Notes: a model not told the origin generated them from the sequence alone. A stretch of 64,000 nucleotides of DNA from Tetracentron sinense (GCA_015143295.1 CM026562.1:9142041-9206040), one strand, 5' to 3'. Positions 34,130 through 46,139 are shown, counted from the stretch's first letter. Made by a program: numbers and translations.

Positions 34130-35391
34130 TAACAGTACTCTCCCAAAAGCAATGGTTTACAGTTCTGAACCAAGGAAAATGATAGGTATTGTTGCATCAA
34201 AACATCCAATGTGTTCTTAGTCTTAGACAACCTCTTATTCCTTCAAGAACTCTGCCGAGGCATGGTGATACTCGAACCGATTGTGGAGTTCGTAGAATGT
34301 TGGTATGCAAATCAACACCTTGTCTACTCTCTTGTATAAATAAGTGTTGTCCACTGAGGCCGCAACCAAATCAGGCTAGCTGAATAGAATCATGTTTGAT
34401 GTGGAAGTAGTTATTACTTTAATCAGTTGCACAAATAATTGAAAAAAGTGCATTCATATGTCGTGTTGTCGGTGAGTAGGTGTGTCAATACATTTAAGGC
34501 AATTACGGCTAGAAGCCCCCCCATCATAAGAAGATTGAAAGCATATTTTTGCAACAAAACGGTGCCGCCATTGACCCCGCTCTTATCTGCTATAAAAAAA
34601 CTCCATTAAGAGTGCCATCTTCTTCCTCTGTATGCAAATTGAATTCACCTATAGGTTACACCCGAAGACGAGCATCCTATTGTCAAACCAACCATAAAGT
34701 TATCATCGTAGCAGAATAAAGATATCCAGGACTGGCGACATTAATTTATCCAAAAACCTTGACACATAATCCGCAGCTATCTCGAGCATTTTCTTCTTAT
34801 CAAGATTTTTGATTCTTAAAACAGTAAGTAGTCCTTTTATATGGAAATCGGAGGCATGGAGCCATTTTTCTGACTCGGACTGAGAAATTGACTCCGCGAG
34901 AAATTGAATGGAATTGAACTATTTCTTGAATACCAATTGAAGTGTTTGAAATGATCAAAAGAATGGAAAGCACTGAAGAATTTTCTGTTTTATATAACAT
35001 AACAAAGTTTCTTCATAATGTTCAGTCAAGCCGAAAGGAGACGTATATGAAACAACCCTAAAAGGGGTTTTATTTACATATATATTGACAATATTCTATC
35101 AGACAAATATAATTCAAGTCTCTACTGGGAAAAAAGAGGGGGAGGGGGCAAGTCTCTTAATTTATATATTTAGCTTTTATTTGAGAATTTCTTGTACTTT
35201 CATTTGATTTATTATCTTTTATGTTCATAAATGTGACCATCAATGTAATTGGGAAGGCACGTTACCATCATGAATTACTTTGGGGTTGTCAATCTTGTGG
35301 AGATACAGCAGTATAAGTGGAAGCCAAGATACCGTCATACACATAATTGAGTTTGCCAATCATACATTGTGGAGACACTATGGGTGGGTTT
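34130..35391. other. No gene recognised
   Basis: Mixed-composition DNA. Short open frames near 34190-34380 and 34800-35000 have no family features. Nothing supportable. Confidence 0.4.
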
Positions 35392-35712
35392 GGCTTTGAT
35401 TATTTTGGTCATAAAGGTTTATAATATAATCATTGGACTTACAATCACTGTAAAAAAATAGTTTATTAAGTCATAAATATGTCTCAACTGTTTTAAGTAG
35501 TATTATTAAATCACTGAGTATCCAAATAGGTTTAGGGTTGGTTTGGCTTTGATTATTTTGGTCCTGAAGGTTTATAATAAAATCATTTTTCATACAACTA
35601 CAGAGAAAATAATTGATTAAATCCAACCCAGATGCACCCTTATTGAAAAATTCAATATTTGAGTCATTTTTCAGCTATTAAATCAGAAAAAAAATCAAAC
35701 TCAAACGCACCC
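35392..35712. mobile_element. MITE with an internally duplicated end
   Basis: The left end GGGTGGGTTTGGCTTTGATT is repeated about 150 bp on (GGGTTGGTTTGGCTTTGATT at about 35534). The right end, inverted, is GGGTGCGTTTGAGTTTGATT. The element therefore looks like a MITE whose left half was duplicated, or two nested copies. Confidence 0.55.
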
Positions 35713-36183
35713 TATGTGCCTGCAATAAAATTATTTTGTATGCGCCTATAAAACCAAGAAACCTTCTCCAACTTGTTGGCAAACTGCTCCTACTTTTTTA
35801 GAATATACAAAAAAAATATATATTCTTGATTAGATCATTTAAAATAGAAATAAGCTTCTCTGGCAAGAGCTGAGGCACAAGTAAAATGTCTCTTGAGCTC
35901 TTAAATTAACTATACAATCTTGGAAAATCAAGCCATTTGCAAATGCAAACAGCAAGGGTGTTGCCCACTCTTGCAAACATAGGCACCTATACATTGCTGA
36001 TTCTAACAAAATTCAAAATCTTTAACTTAGTATTGACCAACTATCCTTCTTCTCTTGACCCCAGAAGCTGGTCCATTTTCACATGAATTTCAGACGAGAA
36101 AGGTGAAACATTGTACAAATTAAATCAAGTAAGTCATTTGATTAACGGTCCCAATTGGAGTCGCGCATATCATGGTTGAGCAC

Positions 36184-37050
36184 AAGGGAGCCAGGATTTT
36201 CTTGTAGGGGGCTAATGATGGTTGCTCGTTAATGTTAGTAACTATTATTGATGGATTTTTGAAGATTGATTATTTTTAAAAAAAAAAAAAAATTTGAGAA
36301 GGTTAAGTTTGTGGGCTATCTCGTATGTTTGGGTTCGTTTTTGAAGTATATTTTTTTTATAAGTTAGGACAAGCCCCTTGTTCATGGCTATGTCATCTTA
36401 AATTAAATCATATAGTATAAAAACTTAGTTTTATTTTTTTTTCAAAAGTTTAGGAACGGTCTTTTATCCAATGTCTATGTCAAATGGGCCTCACTTGAAA
36501 TGAAATCCTGTACTTTAGAGCATAGTCTCGATGGTCTCGGTCCTAAGACTATCGCTCCCTCAACATATGGGAGGACATAGCCCACAAACGACCTCAAAAT
36601 AAAAAACCCAGTCTTAATATGAGCCGGAGCTCTACTTCACCATGTTTAAAACGGAGCTCCCTTCTGTATTGAACTGAAGACAGATCTGTAATTATTAGAA
36701 CAAAAATACCATTGTTTTTCTCATAATTACAGAATTGCTACCTAGCAATTCATAGGAATGGGGAGCTCCGCTTCACAAAAATCAACAATTACTCACACTT
36801 TCCTTGGATATAAAAACCAGAGACGCCATTGTTGAGTACAATGTGTTTGTATTGCATTACAGGAAAAATGTTTAATAATGATAGAAATACCATTTTTTCT
36901 ATTTGTAATTACCAAACTGTCATTTCTCAAAGGCATTTTTTTTGTTGCTGTTATCTATTCAACCGGAACTCCTGTTCATAGTTAATCACTTTTTAATTAA
37001 CCATCCTCCTGCCCCCCTCTCCCTACAAGAAAATCCTGGCTCCGCCTCTG
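36184..37050. mobile_element. TIR-bounded element carrying a dirigent-gene fragment (Pack-type)
   Basis: The left end GGAGCCAGGATTTTCTTGTA is matched exactly by the inverted right end. The outer right bases CAGAGGC are like the CAGGGGCGGA-end MITEs at 27151 and 52891, and GGGGGCTAA follows the left end as in those. Inside, 36794-36860 matches the 3' end of the neighbouring dirigent gene in inverted orientation. A small GGAGCTCC-bounded hairpin lies at about 36651-36772. No target duplication was established. Confidence 0.6.
36794..36860 (+). pseudogene. Fragment of a dirigent gene (C-terminal end)
   Basis: On the plus strand it reads SLDIKTRDAIVEYNVFVLHY, against SFDIKTGDAIVEYNVFVLHY at the end of the intact gene at 37121-37678 (minus strand). 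About 67 bp with only a handful of base differences; the stop codon is replaced (TAC AGG). The homology starts and stops abruptly. It cannot make a protein. Confidence 0.85.
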
Positions 37051-37120
37051 ACTACAAGTATGAAGTAGCATGAAAAAAAAAGGTATCCAAAATACAACTA
37101 GAAACAAGAATCGATCAATT

Positions 37121-37678
37121 TCAGTAGTGCAATACAAACACATTGTATTCAACAATGGCGTCTCCGGTTTTTATATCGAAGGAAAGTGTATGTGCTAAAG
37201 CATAGCCGCGAGCGAACCGGAAAAGTCCGCTTCCTCCTACAATTGGCATTTCTCTTACAGGATTCAAAACCGGGTTCCTCCCCATGATGCTGAGAACACT
37301 ACCATTATACTTACCCTCAATGAACTCAAAATTCATGACCATGAGCATCCCCACATCATGTCGCGAAGCCAAAGCATACAATCCCTGAGCTCTTCCAACA
37401 AGCTTGGAGTCTGCTTCTGGCCCTTCCGTCAAGCTATCGTCTATCATCATAGTATTGCCAAACCCAACACCTGTGCTATTCTTCGCTCTCGCGATTAGCA
37501 CAGCGCTTGGGTTTTTGCCGCTTAGGATGTCGTGGAAGTAGAAGTGGAGGTGGCTCATCTTCTCCATGCGCTTCATGGGTATTGTTTCCTCGGAAAACCC
37601 ACCATTAATGGTGATGAAGAAGGTGGAGATGATGATGATGGAGAACGTGAAGAGAGAGTGAAAGTTATAGTAAGCCAT
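37121..37678 (-). CDS. Dirigent protein
   Basis: A complete intronless frame of 185 aa, the usual dirigent size. A hydrophobic signal peptide (about residues 1-27, FTFSIIIISTFFITINGG) sends it to the apoplast. The dirigent domain follows: HLHFYFHDILSG near 44-55, GFGNTMMIDDSLTEGPE near 72-88, VGRAQGLYA near 93-101, and the conserved C-terminal GLFRFARGYALAHT and IVEYNVFVLHY blocks. NST and NGS are possible N-glycosylation sites. Dirigent proteins form beta-barrel trimers and steer coupling or cyclisation of phenolic intermediates in lignan, lignin or pterocarpan pathways. The sequence style (D-S-L-T-E-G-P, single exon) fits the large DIR-b/d group, whose substrates vary, so the product is not predicted. 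A TATAAATA box lies 55 bp upstream. Confidence 0.95.
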   Translation of the reverse strand: MAYYNFHSLFTFSIIIISTFFITINGGFSEETIPMKRMEKMSHLHFYFHDILSGKNPSAVLIARAKNSTGVGFGNTMMIDDSLTEGPEADSKLVGRAQGLYALASRHDVGMLMVMNFEFIEGKYNGSVLSIMGRNPVLNPVREMPIVGGSGLFRFARGYALAHTLSFDIKTGDAIVEYNVFVLHY

Positions 37679-37730
37679 TAGAACAGTTTCAGATGTGTTA
37701 CAGTAGAGTGAAATGGAGAAAGCTGTAGTG

Positions 37731-37740
37731 GGTATTTATA
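37731..37740 (-). promoter_or_regulatory. TATA box of the dirigent gene
   Basis: The minus strand reads TATAAATACC about 53-62 bp before the ATG, a fitting distance for a short leader. No other element is clear. Confidence 0.65.
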
Positions 37741-37853
37741 GGAGAGAGTTTGGCGTGGTTGATGCGTTCTTGAAGAAATCATTGAATGGATTTGGTTTTG
37801 ATCAAGTTCTTTTATGAGTGTTAATATGAGGTGGAGCTCTATCCAAATTTTCT

Positions 37854-38057
37854 GGCAAAAGAGTACCTCAAGCCCTCAGGCATCCACAAACCATTGGGCA
37901 GCTGGCTAGATTTTAGGTTTGAAGTCATTTCATTGTCTCCCCTTGATTTTGACTTCTCCGCATTTGATTTCTTTTCCCTTTAAAAACGTCAGGTGCTTAA
38001 TGGTTTGTGGATGCCCGAGCGCTTAGCTCCGGCAGCCACTAGAGGTAATCTTTTGCC
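37854..38057. mobile_element. Mutator-type MITE with perfect 9-bp target duplication, in the dirigent 5' region
   Basis: Ends GGCAAAAGAGTACCTC and (inverted) GGCAAAAGATTACCTC, with inner CATCCACAAACCATT on both sides. Identical 9-mers AAATTTTCT flank it at 37845-37853 and 38058-38066. It begins about 175 bp upstream of the dirigent start codon, just past the TATA box region, so it may affect that promoter. Confidence 0.88.
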
Positions 38058-38153
38058 AAATTTTCTAGGTCAGGTCTAATCGAATTGTTTTTAAAATGGT
38101 TAGAGACCTTCAACCCAAACCCATTTTTTAAAAAACCAATCCAATTATAAACA

Positions 38154-38503
38154 CTAGTGGACTGCACGTGCTAAACACGTGAGAGGGAAAGGGGAGAGAG
38201 AGTGGAAAGAAGAACCTATGCACATGTGTTACAGGTCAGGGAGACGCGGGAGAGAAATTATTCTAGAAATGTGAGTTGTGCGGCGGTTCAAAACACATAG
38301 ATTGGAAGAGTAGGAGAAAAAAAAATAGTAGTAGATAATTGAGAAAATTAGTCATATTAAGGGGATTGAAATGACTTTAATACTTTTAAATATCTATTCA
38401 CTAAATTGTATTAAAATAATATAATATATAATTTTTCTTGTCGGTAAAAAAAAAAAAGTCTATCAATGTCGCTTACCTCTCATTCTTTCATTATAATAAT
38501 AAA
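38154..38503 (-). mobile_element. Non-autonomous Helitron-like element, copy 2
   Basis: Collinear with 33767-34129 (CTAGTGGACTGCACGTG, GAGTTGTGCGGCGGTT, TAATATAATAT). The plus-strand base before CTAG is A, as Helitron insertion requires. The TC end is eroded. Confidence 0.68.
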
Positions 38504-38523
38504 ATATTTAAAAAAAAAAAGGG

Positions 38524-39121
38524 ACACATGTTGACCTGTGGATGTGTATGAACTCTTCCCGAGTTCAATCACGACTGGCTGTGATTCGTCTCATGCTTGG
38601 ACCTGAAGTCATAATGGTGTGAGAGCATGCTTGCTTCATGTTGAATCAAAACCCCTACAGCTTTTCTCTTACCTGCACTTCCCACGCACTGCTCTTTAAT
38701 TATTTTTGGGGCTGAGCGAGGGTGGTCCAGTACTTCTCTTTTAATTTGTGGTGGTTGTGATTTGTGAAGAGAGAGAGAGAGGTTCATCATTTCAAATGAA
38801 TTTCTGACAAGACTACCAACTTTTCTATCTTGATAATTCAATAGATAATTCAATGGAAATGATAATAAACACATTTAGTATATAAAGCAAAGCAACACGT
38901 GTGGGTCTTGGCTGTCGGACTTATTTTTTAAAGGGAAATGGGAAACGGACCCAGGCTGACCCCGTGATCTCATTGATCCACGTCTTCTTTTTACCACCCA
39001 CATCAACTTTGGTTAGGATTAAGCAATCTAACCATAGTTTTAAAAAAACAGAAAAAACAAAATTAGCAATTTTAATTTAGTTAAGCTTAATCCTGGTTTA
39101 TGATGTGTTAAAAGGGACACA
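38524..39121. other. Repeat debris, no gene
   Basis: 38524-38600 resembles one end of the fold-back MITE at 30017-30384 (TGTTGACCT, GAGTTCAATCACGACTGGC). 38940-39120 contains TTAGGATTAAGCAATCTAACC, like the middle of such elements. An open frame on the minus strand at 38569-38874 has no domain. Confidence 0.4.
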
Positions 39122-39381
39122 TGTAAAAGCTTGAATATTGTTCTTGTAAAGAGAGAATTTATTCTTATTGTTCTTTATTCTCTTTATATAAAACTCTAGA
39201 ATATGTCAAGTATCTTTACAACCGTGTAAGATAATGAGAGTAAATACAACATGTCATATTTGAAATAAGTATGGATGGCAAGAGCTGTATGACAGTCGGT
39301 TACCCGGAATGTTATGGTAACCTACGTGTGGAGGAATCTCTTTCCTTATCAATTTGACTCGAAGAAGATCTAATGTCTAAT
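39122..39381 (-). repeat. 3' LTR of a truncated Ty1/copia element
   Basis: On the minus strand a GGAGGAGGGT polypurine tract at about 39382-39392 precedes this segment, which ends TTCAAGCTTTTACA. It contains a TATATAAAG promoter-like box (plus-strand CTTTATATA near 39180). About 260 bp, a short LTR as in small copia families. The 5' base pair is TA instead of TG. Confidence 0.65.
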
Positions 39382-39382
39382 A

Positions 39383-42300
39383 CCCTCCTCCAAGTTGATA
39401 ATTGGACAACCATTAACTTGGAGCGAATTAAGATGTCGAAATTGGGGTCCGGTTATAGACTTTGTAAAGATATCAGCAATTTGATCACGTGTGGGGATGA
39501 AGCCAATTTGCAGGTCACCTTGAATGACTTTTTCACGAATGAAATGGTAATCGATCTCAATGTGTTTTGTGCGCGCATGAAATATAGGATTAGAGGCCAT
39601 GTAAGTAGCACTGACATTGTCACAATAGATCTTTGCAGGTGTATTGATTGGTATGGAAAGATCATGAAGTAAATAGCCAATCCATATAATATCAACAGTT
39701 GTGAAAGCTAACGCTCGGTATTCAGCTTCAACACTAGATCTAGAAATAGTGGGTTGTTTCTTACTTCCCCAAGAGATAAGATTTGGACCCAAAAACACAG
39801 AGAACCCAGTAGTGGACCTTCGATTATCAGGACAATTAGCCCAATCCGCATCAGAATAAGCGTGTAGATCAAAGGATAAGGTGGATATAAATTGAAGCCC
39901 AGAGCTGAGAATACCTTTTAAGTACCTTAAGATTCTTTTGACAACTGTAAGATGAGTTGTTGTAGGATGATGCATAAATTGGTAGGATTGATTGACGACA
40001 TAGGTAAGATCTGGCCGGGTCATGGTAAGATATTGAAGAGCGCCAATTGCTTGCCGATAGACTGTAGGATCAGCGAGGGGTTCACCATCAAAGGCTGATA
40101 ATTTTGAACCAATGGCTATGAGAGTAACACATCAACCATGTCCATTCGATCAAGCAAACCGAGTGAATACTTGGTTTCCATTAATGTGAGACCGGAGGAG
40201 TTGCGAGTGGCTTCCATGCCGAGGAAGTAGTGTAGATCACCCAAGTCCTTCTTGTTGAATGAAGTGAGAAGTATTGAAATGAAAATGTTGATAGTAGTAG
40301 CCGAATTACCTGTGAGAAGGATATCGTCGACATAGAGAAGTAATACTAGAATTCCGGAAGAAGATTGATGAGTGAACATCGAAGAATCGGCACCGCTACA
40401 TTTGAAACCATGTTCAAGTAAGAATGAACTAAATCGTTGGAACCATGCACGGGGTGCTTGCTTGAGGCCATAAATCTCCTTATGGAGACGACAAACATGA
40501 GTAGGGAATTCAGTATCAACAAGGCCAAGAGGTTGTTGCATATACACTTCTTCATTTAGGTGCCCATGTAGAAACGCATTTCGTACATCAAGTTGTCGAA
40601 TGGGCCATTGTTTGGCAACAACAATAGCAAGGACGGTGCGAATGGTGGTGAACTTGACCACTAGGCTGAAAGTTTCATCAAAGTCTCACCCTTGATGTTG
40701 GATATAGCCTTGGGGGACTAGACGAGCTTTATGTCTTTCTTATATTTGGTGCGAAAGACCCACTTACACCCAACGATGTTCATCCTGGAATGAATGGGGA
40801 CAAGCGACTAGGTATGGTTCTTGATTAAGGCATTGAACTCTTCTGACATAGCATCTCGTCATTCTGAAAATTTTATGGCCTGACTGAAGCATGTTAAATC
40901 TGGTGTACCTAAAGAGATAGTGGAGAGCAGGGCCGTATTAATCGGATGGTGTGAAGAAAACCAAGACCGGGGTTTGAGGGCTCTATCCTTGAGATGAGTG
41001 GTCATTGGATGAACTGATGAATGATGAGATGGGGCTGGTGGAATATGAGGATCTACATTAGTGTGTAGTTCACTGAGAGAGTTCTAGGTAGATGGTGCCG
41101 CAATTGTAGAAGTGGTGTCCAGATGTATAGATGTCGGAGTAGGTAACTCATGTGATCCAATAGGTCGGGACGGGACGGGACAACATCATGATCAACTATG
41201 AGATCAGTATGAGATATGCTAGGCAAGTCCCGTATGGATGGTGAATGTGGTGGTGATGAAGAAGGAATAAGCAGCCCTCGAGTTGATGCATTTTAAATTG
41301 GAGGTGCCAAAGAGAATGACGTGTTGTTTGCTTGAGTGGATGAAGGAAGAGCTGTAAGGAGGCATAGAGGGAAAATCCACCTCGTTAAAGGTAACATGTC
41401 TTGAGATGTAGAGACGACCTGTTGTAGAATCAAGGCATTTGTAACCCTTGTGAGATGAGCAATAGCCAAGAAAGATGTATGTGGCGGACTTCGGACTCAG
41501 TTTGTCTAGACGAGTTGCACCAGTGAGGGTAGCAAGCGCACCCAAAGGTGCGTAAAATCTTGTATTCAGGTACTTTCCCAAACATCATTTCAAATGGAGA
41601 TCTATTGTCAAGTACTGGTGTAGGCATTCGGTTGATTAAGTATATTGCGGTTGTCATTGCTTCTAACCAATACGCCTTTGGTAAGTTACTTTTTTGTAAA
41701 AATGTGTTGCTAGTTTCAATACTATGGCGATGCTTTCTTTCTGCAATACCATTTTGCTCGGGAGTATAAGGACAAGAGTGTCGGTGTGTGATGCCACACG
41801 AAGCTATAAGTTGATTAAAAGCACCATTTGCAAATTCACCGCCGCCATCACTCTGTAAATATTTAATTTTTCTGGAAAATAAATTCTCAATTAATTTGCG
41901 AAAGTGATCAAAACAAGCCATACTATCTAATTTGCTCTTCATTGGATAAAGCCATGTATACCAGCTAAAATCATCTATGAAGATGATATAATATCGATAG
42001 CCACTGATAGAGGGAGTTGGAGAGGGGCCTCAAACATCACTATGCACGAGAAAAAGGGGAAAAGGAGCATTGTGCATAACATTGTGAAATGGTAAACGAT
42101 GACTTTTGAATAATTGACAATTAGAGCAAAAGAAATTTTTATCTATGGCCTTGAGATGCAAATGATTATTGGATGACAAATAACTTAAAATCGAAGAAGA
42201 TGGATGACCGAGTCTTCGATGCCAAAGATCAACTGAGGAGATGTCACATGTTAGAGCCGAATGTCCACGGGCATGCTGAAATGAAATGGGATAGAGATCG

Positions 42301-42425
42301 CCTTTAATCGGTCCTTCAAAAAGTACCCTCCCTGTTCAACTGTCCTTAATAGAAAAACACCAAGGATTCAAAATGAATGAACAATTATTTTCTTTTGTGA
42401 AGGAACTAACATATAATAAGTGTTA
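39383..42425 (-). pseudogene. Ty1/copia pol: pre-integrase, integrase, RT, RNase H (5'-truncated, broken)
   Basis: Minus-strand order: WHRRLGH pre-integrase near 42220; integrase core with LQSDGGGEFANG near 41830 and PYTPEQNGIAERKHR near 41755; RT starting QLDVRNAFLHGHLNEEVYM near 40580 with the LLYVDDILLTG active site near 40330; RNase H with YSDADWANCPDNRRSTTGF near 39840 and SVEAEYRAL near 39740, ending ADIFTKS. Gag is missing: homology starts abruptly near 42425. Breaks are near 42015 (stop), 41450, 40690-41200 and 40120. Dead copy. Confidence 0.92.
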
Positions 42426-43784
42426 CAACTTAATTTAATCCAAATTAATGGACATAAAATCAAGAGTAAAAATAATATACTTGCAAGTACACAAGTGACA
42501 TGATTGATGTATCTGGTGAGCATAGGGTTGGATCACAGGGATTGACTGTTGTGCAACAAGAATTAAGGAAACGAATTAAAGAAAGAAGTAGTATAAAATT
42601 GGTTTTCCACTCAATAAGAATGGAGCAAAAATCACTAAGAATATAAAGCAAGAGAAAGAGGTCTAAAACTTCAGGAAAATCCACATATCCCTCCTTATGC
42701 TTAGATTAGGATGAAAACACATCTAAAATTAAATAAAGATTTAAACTAGATGAAAAATACTACGATAAAACCACTGATTATTAATCTAACTGAATAATTA
42801 CAGCAATTTAAAAAGTAATTTGTATCCAACTCACAGGGGATCCAAGCATTCCATATATCATTAGATCATATGAAATCAAACATATAAAGATAAACAATTA
42901 ACCAAACTAAGAAAATTATTCAATTAAAATCAATTATCAAACCATCCATATCATTTACATAAGTCAGGAAAAGCTTTGAATCCCTAACCTTAGAAAGGTG
43001 TTTAGCCAACCATGATTGGAGTTGTCATCCTCCTTAATAGTTTACTAAACATTACAATCAAATAACTCAAAGAAAAAGAAGAAGAAATGAAAGCAAAACA
43101 AAACTAAGAAACAAAAGAGAAAAGAGAATGAGAAAAGATCAGAGAGCCAAAATCTCTCTCACTTTAGGTTAATATAGACTAAATGAAAGAAGAGAATGGA
43201 AAATAAGCAAAAGAGAAACTTCAAATTAAAAAATTTTAACCAAAATTGCACTTCCTTTAACTTGAAGAACTATTTTGACCCTTTAAACGTCCGAATTTGG
43301 AGATTTTTGTGAAATACAATTTTGTTCCCCTTTGAGTATTCTTTCCAAAACATTCAGTCTTGCCTTTATCCGACTTTTGAGTCAAAAGTTATGACTAAAT
43401 TAGTAAGTACTATCCAAATTAAGCGGGAATCCGGGAAATCCTCCTTCTTTATTTGAGATTGGTTGCTAAATAATAGCACTCCTCTAGCCATCCACCAGTT
43501 TCTTGCTTTTCTTATAGATTTAGTTGAATTCCATTAAGCTCCTTACTTGAATTTCAAAATCCACCCAAAATAGAGAGTTCCTGTAACCAAAATAGGCTTT
43601 CTCATTTTTTTCAGAAATAGAAACATCAATATAACACACTTCTTCTTTCTAATTCAAGAGAGTTCCATCTTTTTTTATATCAAAATCACATTCATTCATA
43701 TCTTCCTAAGATTCTCCACCCATGTTGTAGAATCTTTCTATACTTGGTCTTGGGCTTTGACTCTTTGACTTGAGACTTGGCTTC
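42426..43784 (-). mobile_element. Non-coding LTR-like segment
   Basis: AT-rich DNA (on the plus strand with AGAAACAAAAGAGAAAAGAG and TCTCTCTCACTTTAGGTTAA) lies between the truncated copia and a gypsy fragment. Its style resembles LTRs of Tat/Athila elements. No ends could be fixed. It may be the insertion that removed the copia gag. Confidence 0.35.
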
Positions 43785-45010
43785 TTGGACTTGGGCTTTT
43801 GGGTAGGACTTACCCACTATGTATCAGAAATAGGGTCTATAATCCCTACATGCAAAAGTTTTAGGACCTCTGCTCTAACCACTTCTTTCATGTTGGGATT
43901 CAGCCTGCGCTGCATCTCTCTAGAGGGTTTAGCATTATCCTCCAAATATATCCTATGGGTACAAATTAAGAGATTGATTCCCTTAATATCATCTATGGTC
44001 CACCCTATTGCACCTTTGTGTTATTTAAGAACATTAATTAATTTTTCTTCTTGAGTCTCATTCAATTGTGAGGAGATGACCACTGCGAATGTCTTTGCTT
44101 GGCCCAAGAATGATTATTTTAGCTTAGCTGGCAAAGGTTTCAACTCAAACTTTAGTGTTTGGATACTTGAAGGGAGGGGCACGGTATCGCAAGGTGGCAA
44201 TTCCTCAAAACGTGATCTCCACTTGTTAGTATCCAACACCGGAACAGATTCCAACAAACTCATCAAAATCATTAAAATGTGTCAAACAAGCTTCTAGAGG
44301 ATCAGAAAAAGAAGATTGAAGAAATTGGTCTTGCACAAGAGTTTCTATCAAGTTTACCTCATGTACATCATCATCATCCCCAGGTTGTTTACAAATATTA
44401 AAAATATTTAATTCCAAAGTCATATTGTCAAACGAGAGTTTCATTACAACATTCCTGCAATTGATCAAAGCATTGGAGGTTGCAAGGAATGAGCGGCCTA
44501 AAATGACAGGAATTTGAGTACATGCATTCAACACGGGTTGTGTGTCCAAGACAATGAAGTCAACAGGAAAATAAAATTTGTCTACTTAGACCAACACATC
44601 CTCAACTACCCCTCTCAGTGTTTTCAATGAATGGTCAACAAGTTGGAGTGTTACCTTAGTAGGCTTTAGCTCATCAAGACTCAACTGCTCATATACCGAG
44701 TAGGGTAAGAGGTTAACAGTAGCCCCAAGGTCAAGCAAAGCTTGCTCTATCCTGAAGTTCCCAATAATACAAGAAATTGTTGGACACCCTGGATCTTTGT
44801 ATTTGGGTGGGGTATTATGTTAAATGATTGCACTCACTTGTTCTGTCAAGAAATCTTTCTTTTGTACATTAAGCCTATGCTTGACTGTACATAAATCTTT
44901 TAAGAACTTGGCATAGGATGGAATTTGTTTGATAGCATCTAACAAGAGGATGTTGATCTTCACTTGTTTGAAGATTTATAAAATATCACCCTGTAAATTT
45001 TTCAAAAGTT
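43785..45010 (-). pseudogene. Athila/Tat-type gypsy fragment: protease and start of RT
   Basis: The minus strand shows a retropepsin-like domain (LLDLGATVNLLPYSVYEQLS near 44690-44750; VILGRSFLATSNALINCRN near 44450-44510), then a spacer, and the first part of RT (IYLEDNAKPSRERQRRLNPN near 43900-43960, ending VSPTQKPK near 43785). The DLGA active-site variant is usual for these plant gypsy lineages. Multiple stops and frameshifts; RT is cut before its catalytic core. Confidence 0.82.
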
Positions 45011-46139
45011 AAATGTGCCACTGGGGGCTGCGATGGGGGTATATCCAAGGGTTCCCTCATGGTATGAGGGACCCCCAGAACCCTACTGAGGTGGTGTTGT
45101 GCCCTTGGGGGGGTTCCCCACACCTATGGAAGTGGGAGAGACCCCCACAGTGGGTGTCACCTACAAAACTAAGAAAATAGTCCCCTAGAGTGGACCAGGG
45201 GCTCACAAGCGATTATAATACTGTTAAAAAGGGGGTAGGGGGAAGCCCTACCCTGCTACAACTCCGGTGATGGGGTGGTGGCCGTTGGTGGCGCTCTGGA
45301 GGTGCTGACGCAGGCGGTGGAGCTCGGAGGGACGAGCTGGGATGCTGCTTCGAGTTGCTAAGGCTTGCCTAGAGACCTAAGGAGAGGATTGGGGGTCTGG
45401 AATTTGAGCAGGGGTTCGAGTTGGAGTTTTTGGAATGGGTTGGAGGCTTTGGGTACACTGCCATTTATAGGGGAGTCCATTGGAGACACCCTTGGCATTA
45501 GGACGAGGGTAGGAGGGGGCATGATGGCATGGAGAGGCCTCCTGCAACCGAAGGAGGGCGGTGCAAGCGTGCACTATGCGCGCAGGGGGTGGCGTGCAGC
45601 AGAAAATGAGATCCAGTGGTGTCGGTAATGGGATTACCGACACCATCGAACTTTTGAAAATTAAGGGTGTCAGTAATCCAATTACCGACACCCAGCGGAT
45701 TTTGCCCACAGGGCTTGGCCCAGGCATGCCGTGGCTTAAGGTTTTTTAGGTGTTAGCCCTAAGGGCTTAGGGCCTAAGGGTTTTGGGCTTGAGGTTTGGG
45801 CTCCTATGGGTCTTTAGGGCTCAAGCCTTAAGGGCCTAGGGCTTACTAGGGCTTGGGTTTTAGGCCTTAAGGACCTAGGGTTTGATCCTAGACTAGGGTT
45901 GGTTTTGACTAGGCTAGGCTAGGGCTAGGCTTAACTAGGGTTGAAACCTAGGGTTTGATAGAGTTACTCCTAGGGTTAGGTTCTAGGGTTTACCTAGGGT
46001 TAAAACCTAGGGTTTGCTAGGGTTGATCCCTAGGGTTTGCTAGGGTTTTTGCTATGGTCAAGGGGCATTGGCTGGGGATTAACCATGATTAAGAGGCTTA
46101 ACCATGGTTAGCTAGGGGTGTAAAAATTGGGTGCTTACA
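45011..46139 (-). mobile_element. Tat-type gypsy LTR remnant with CTAGGGTTT-rich region
   Basis: On the minus strand it begins TGTAAGCACCCAATTTTTAC, the classic start of Tat LTRs. 45730-46060 is a degenerate array of GGGCCTAGGGTTT-like phrases related to the array at 21010-21275. Two adjacent hairpins lie at 45618-45644 and 45665-45693. Open frames on both strands at 45365-45750 are composition-driven and unlike any known protein. Confidence 0.5.

Noticed and set aside
38569-38874. 101-aa open frame on the minus strand
   Set aside because: Overlaps fold-back MITE debris and has no domain.
45365-45749. Overlapping open frames on both strands near 45.5 kb
   Set aside because: GC-rich LTR remnant, no family similarity that I can see, and both strands open; composition effect.
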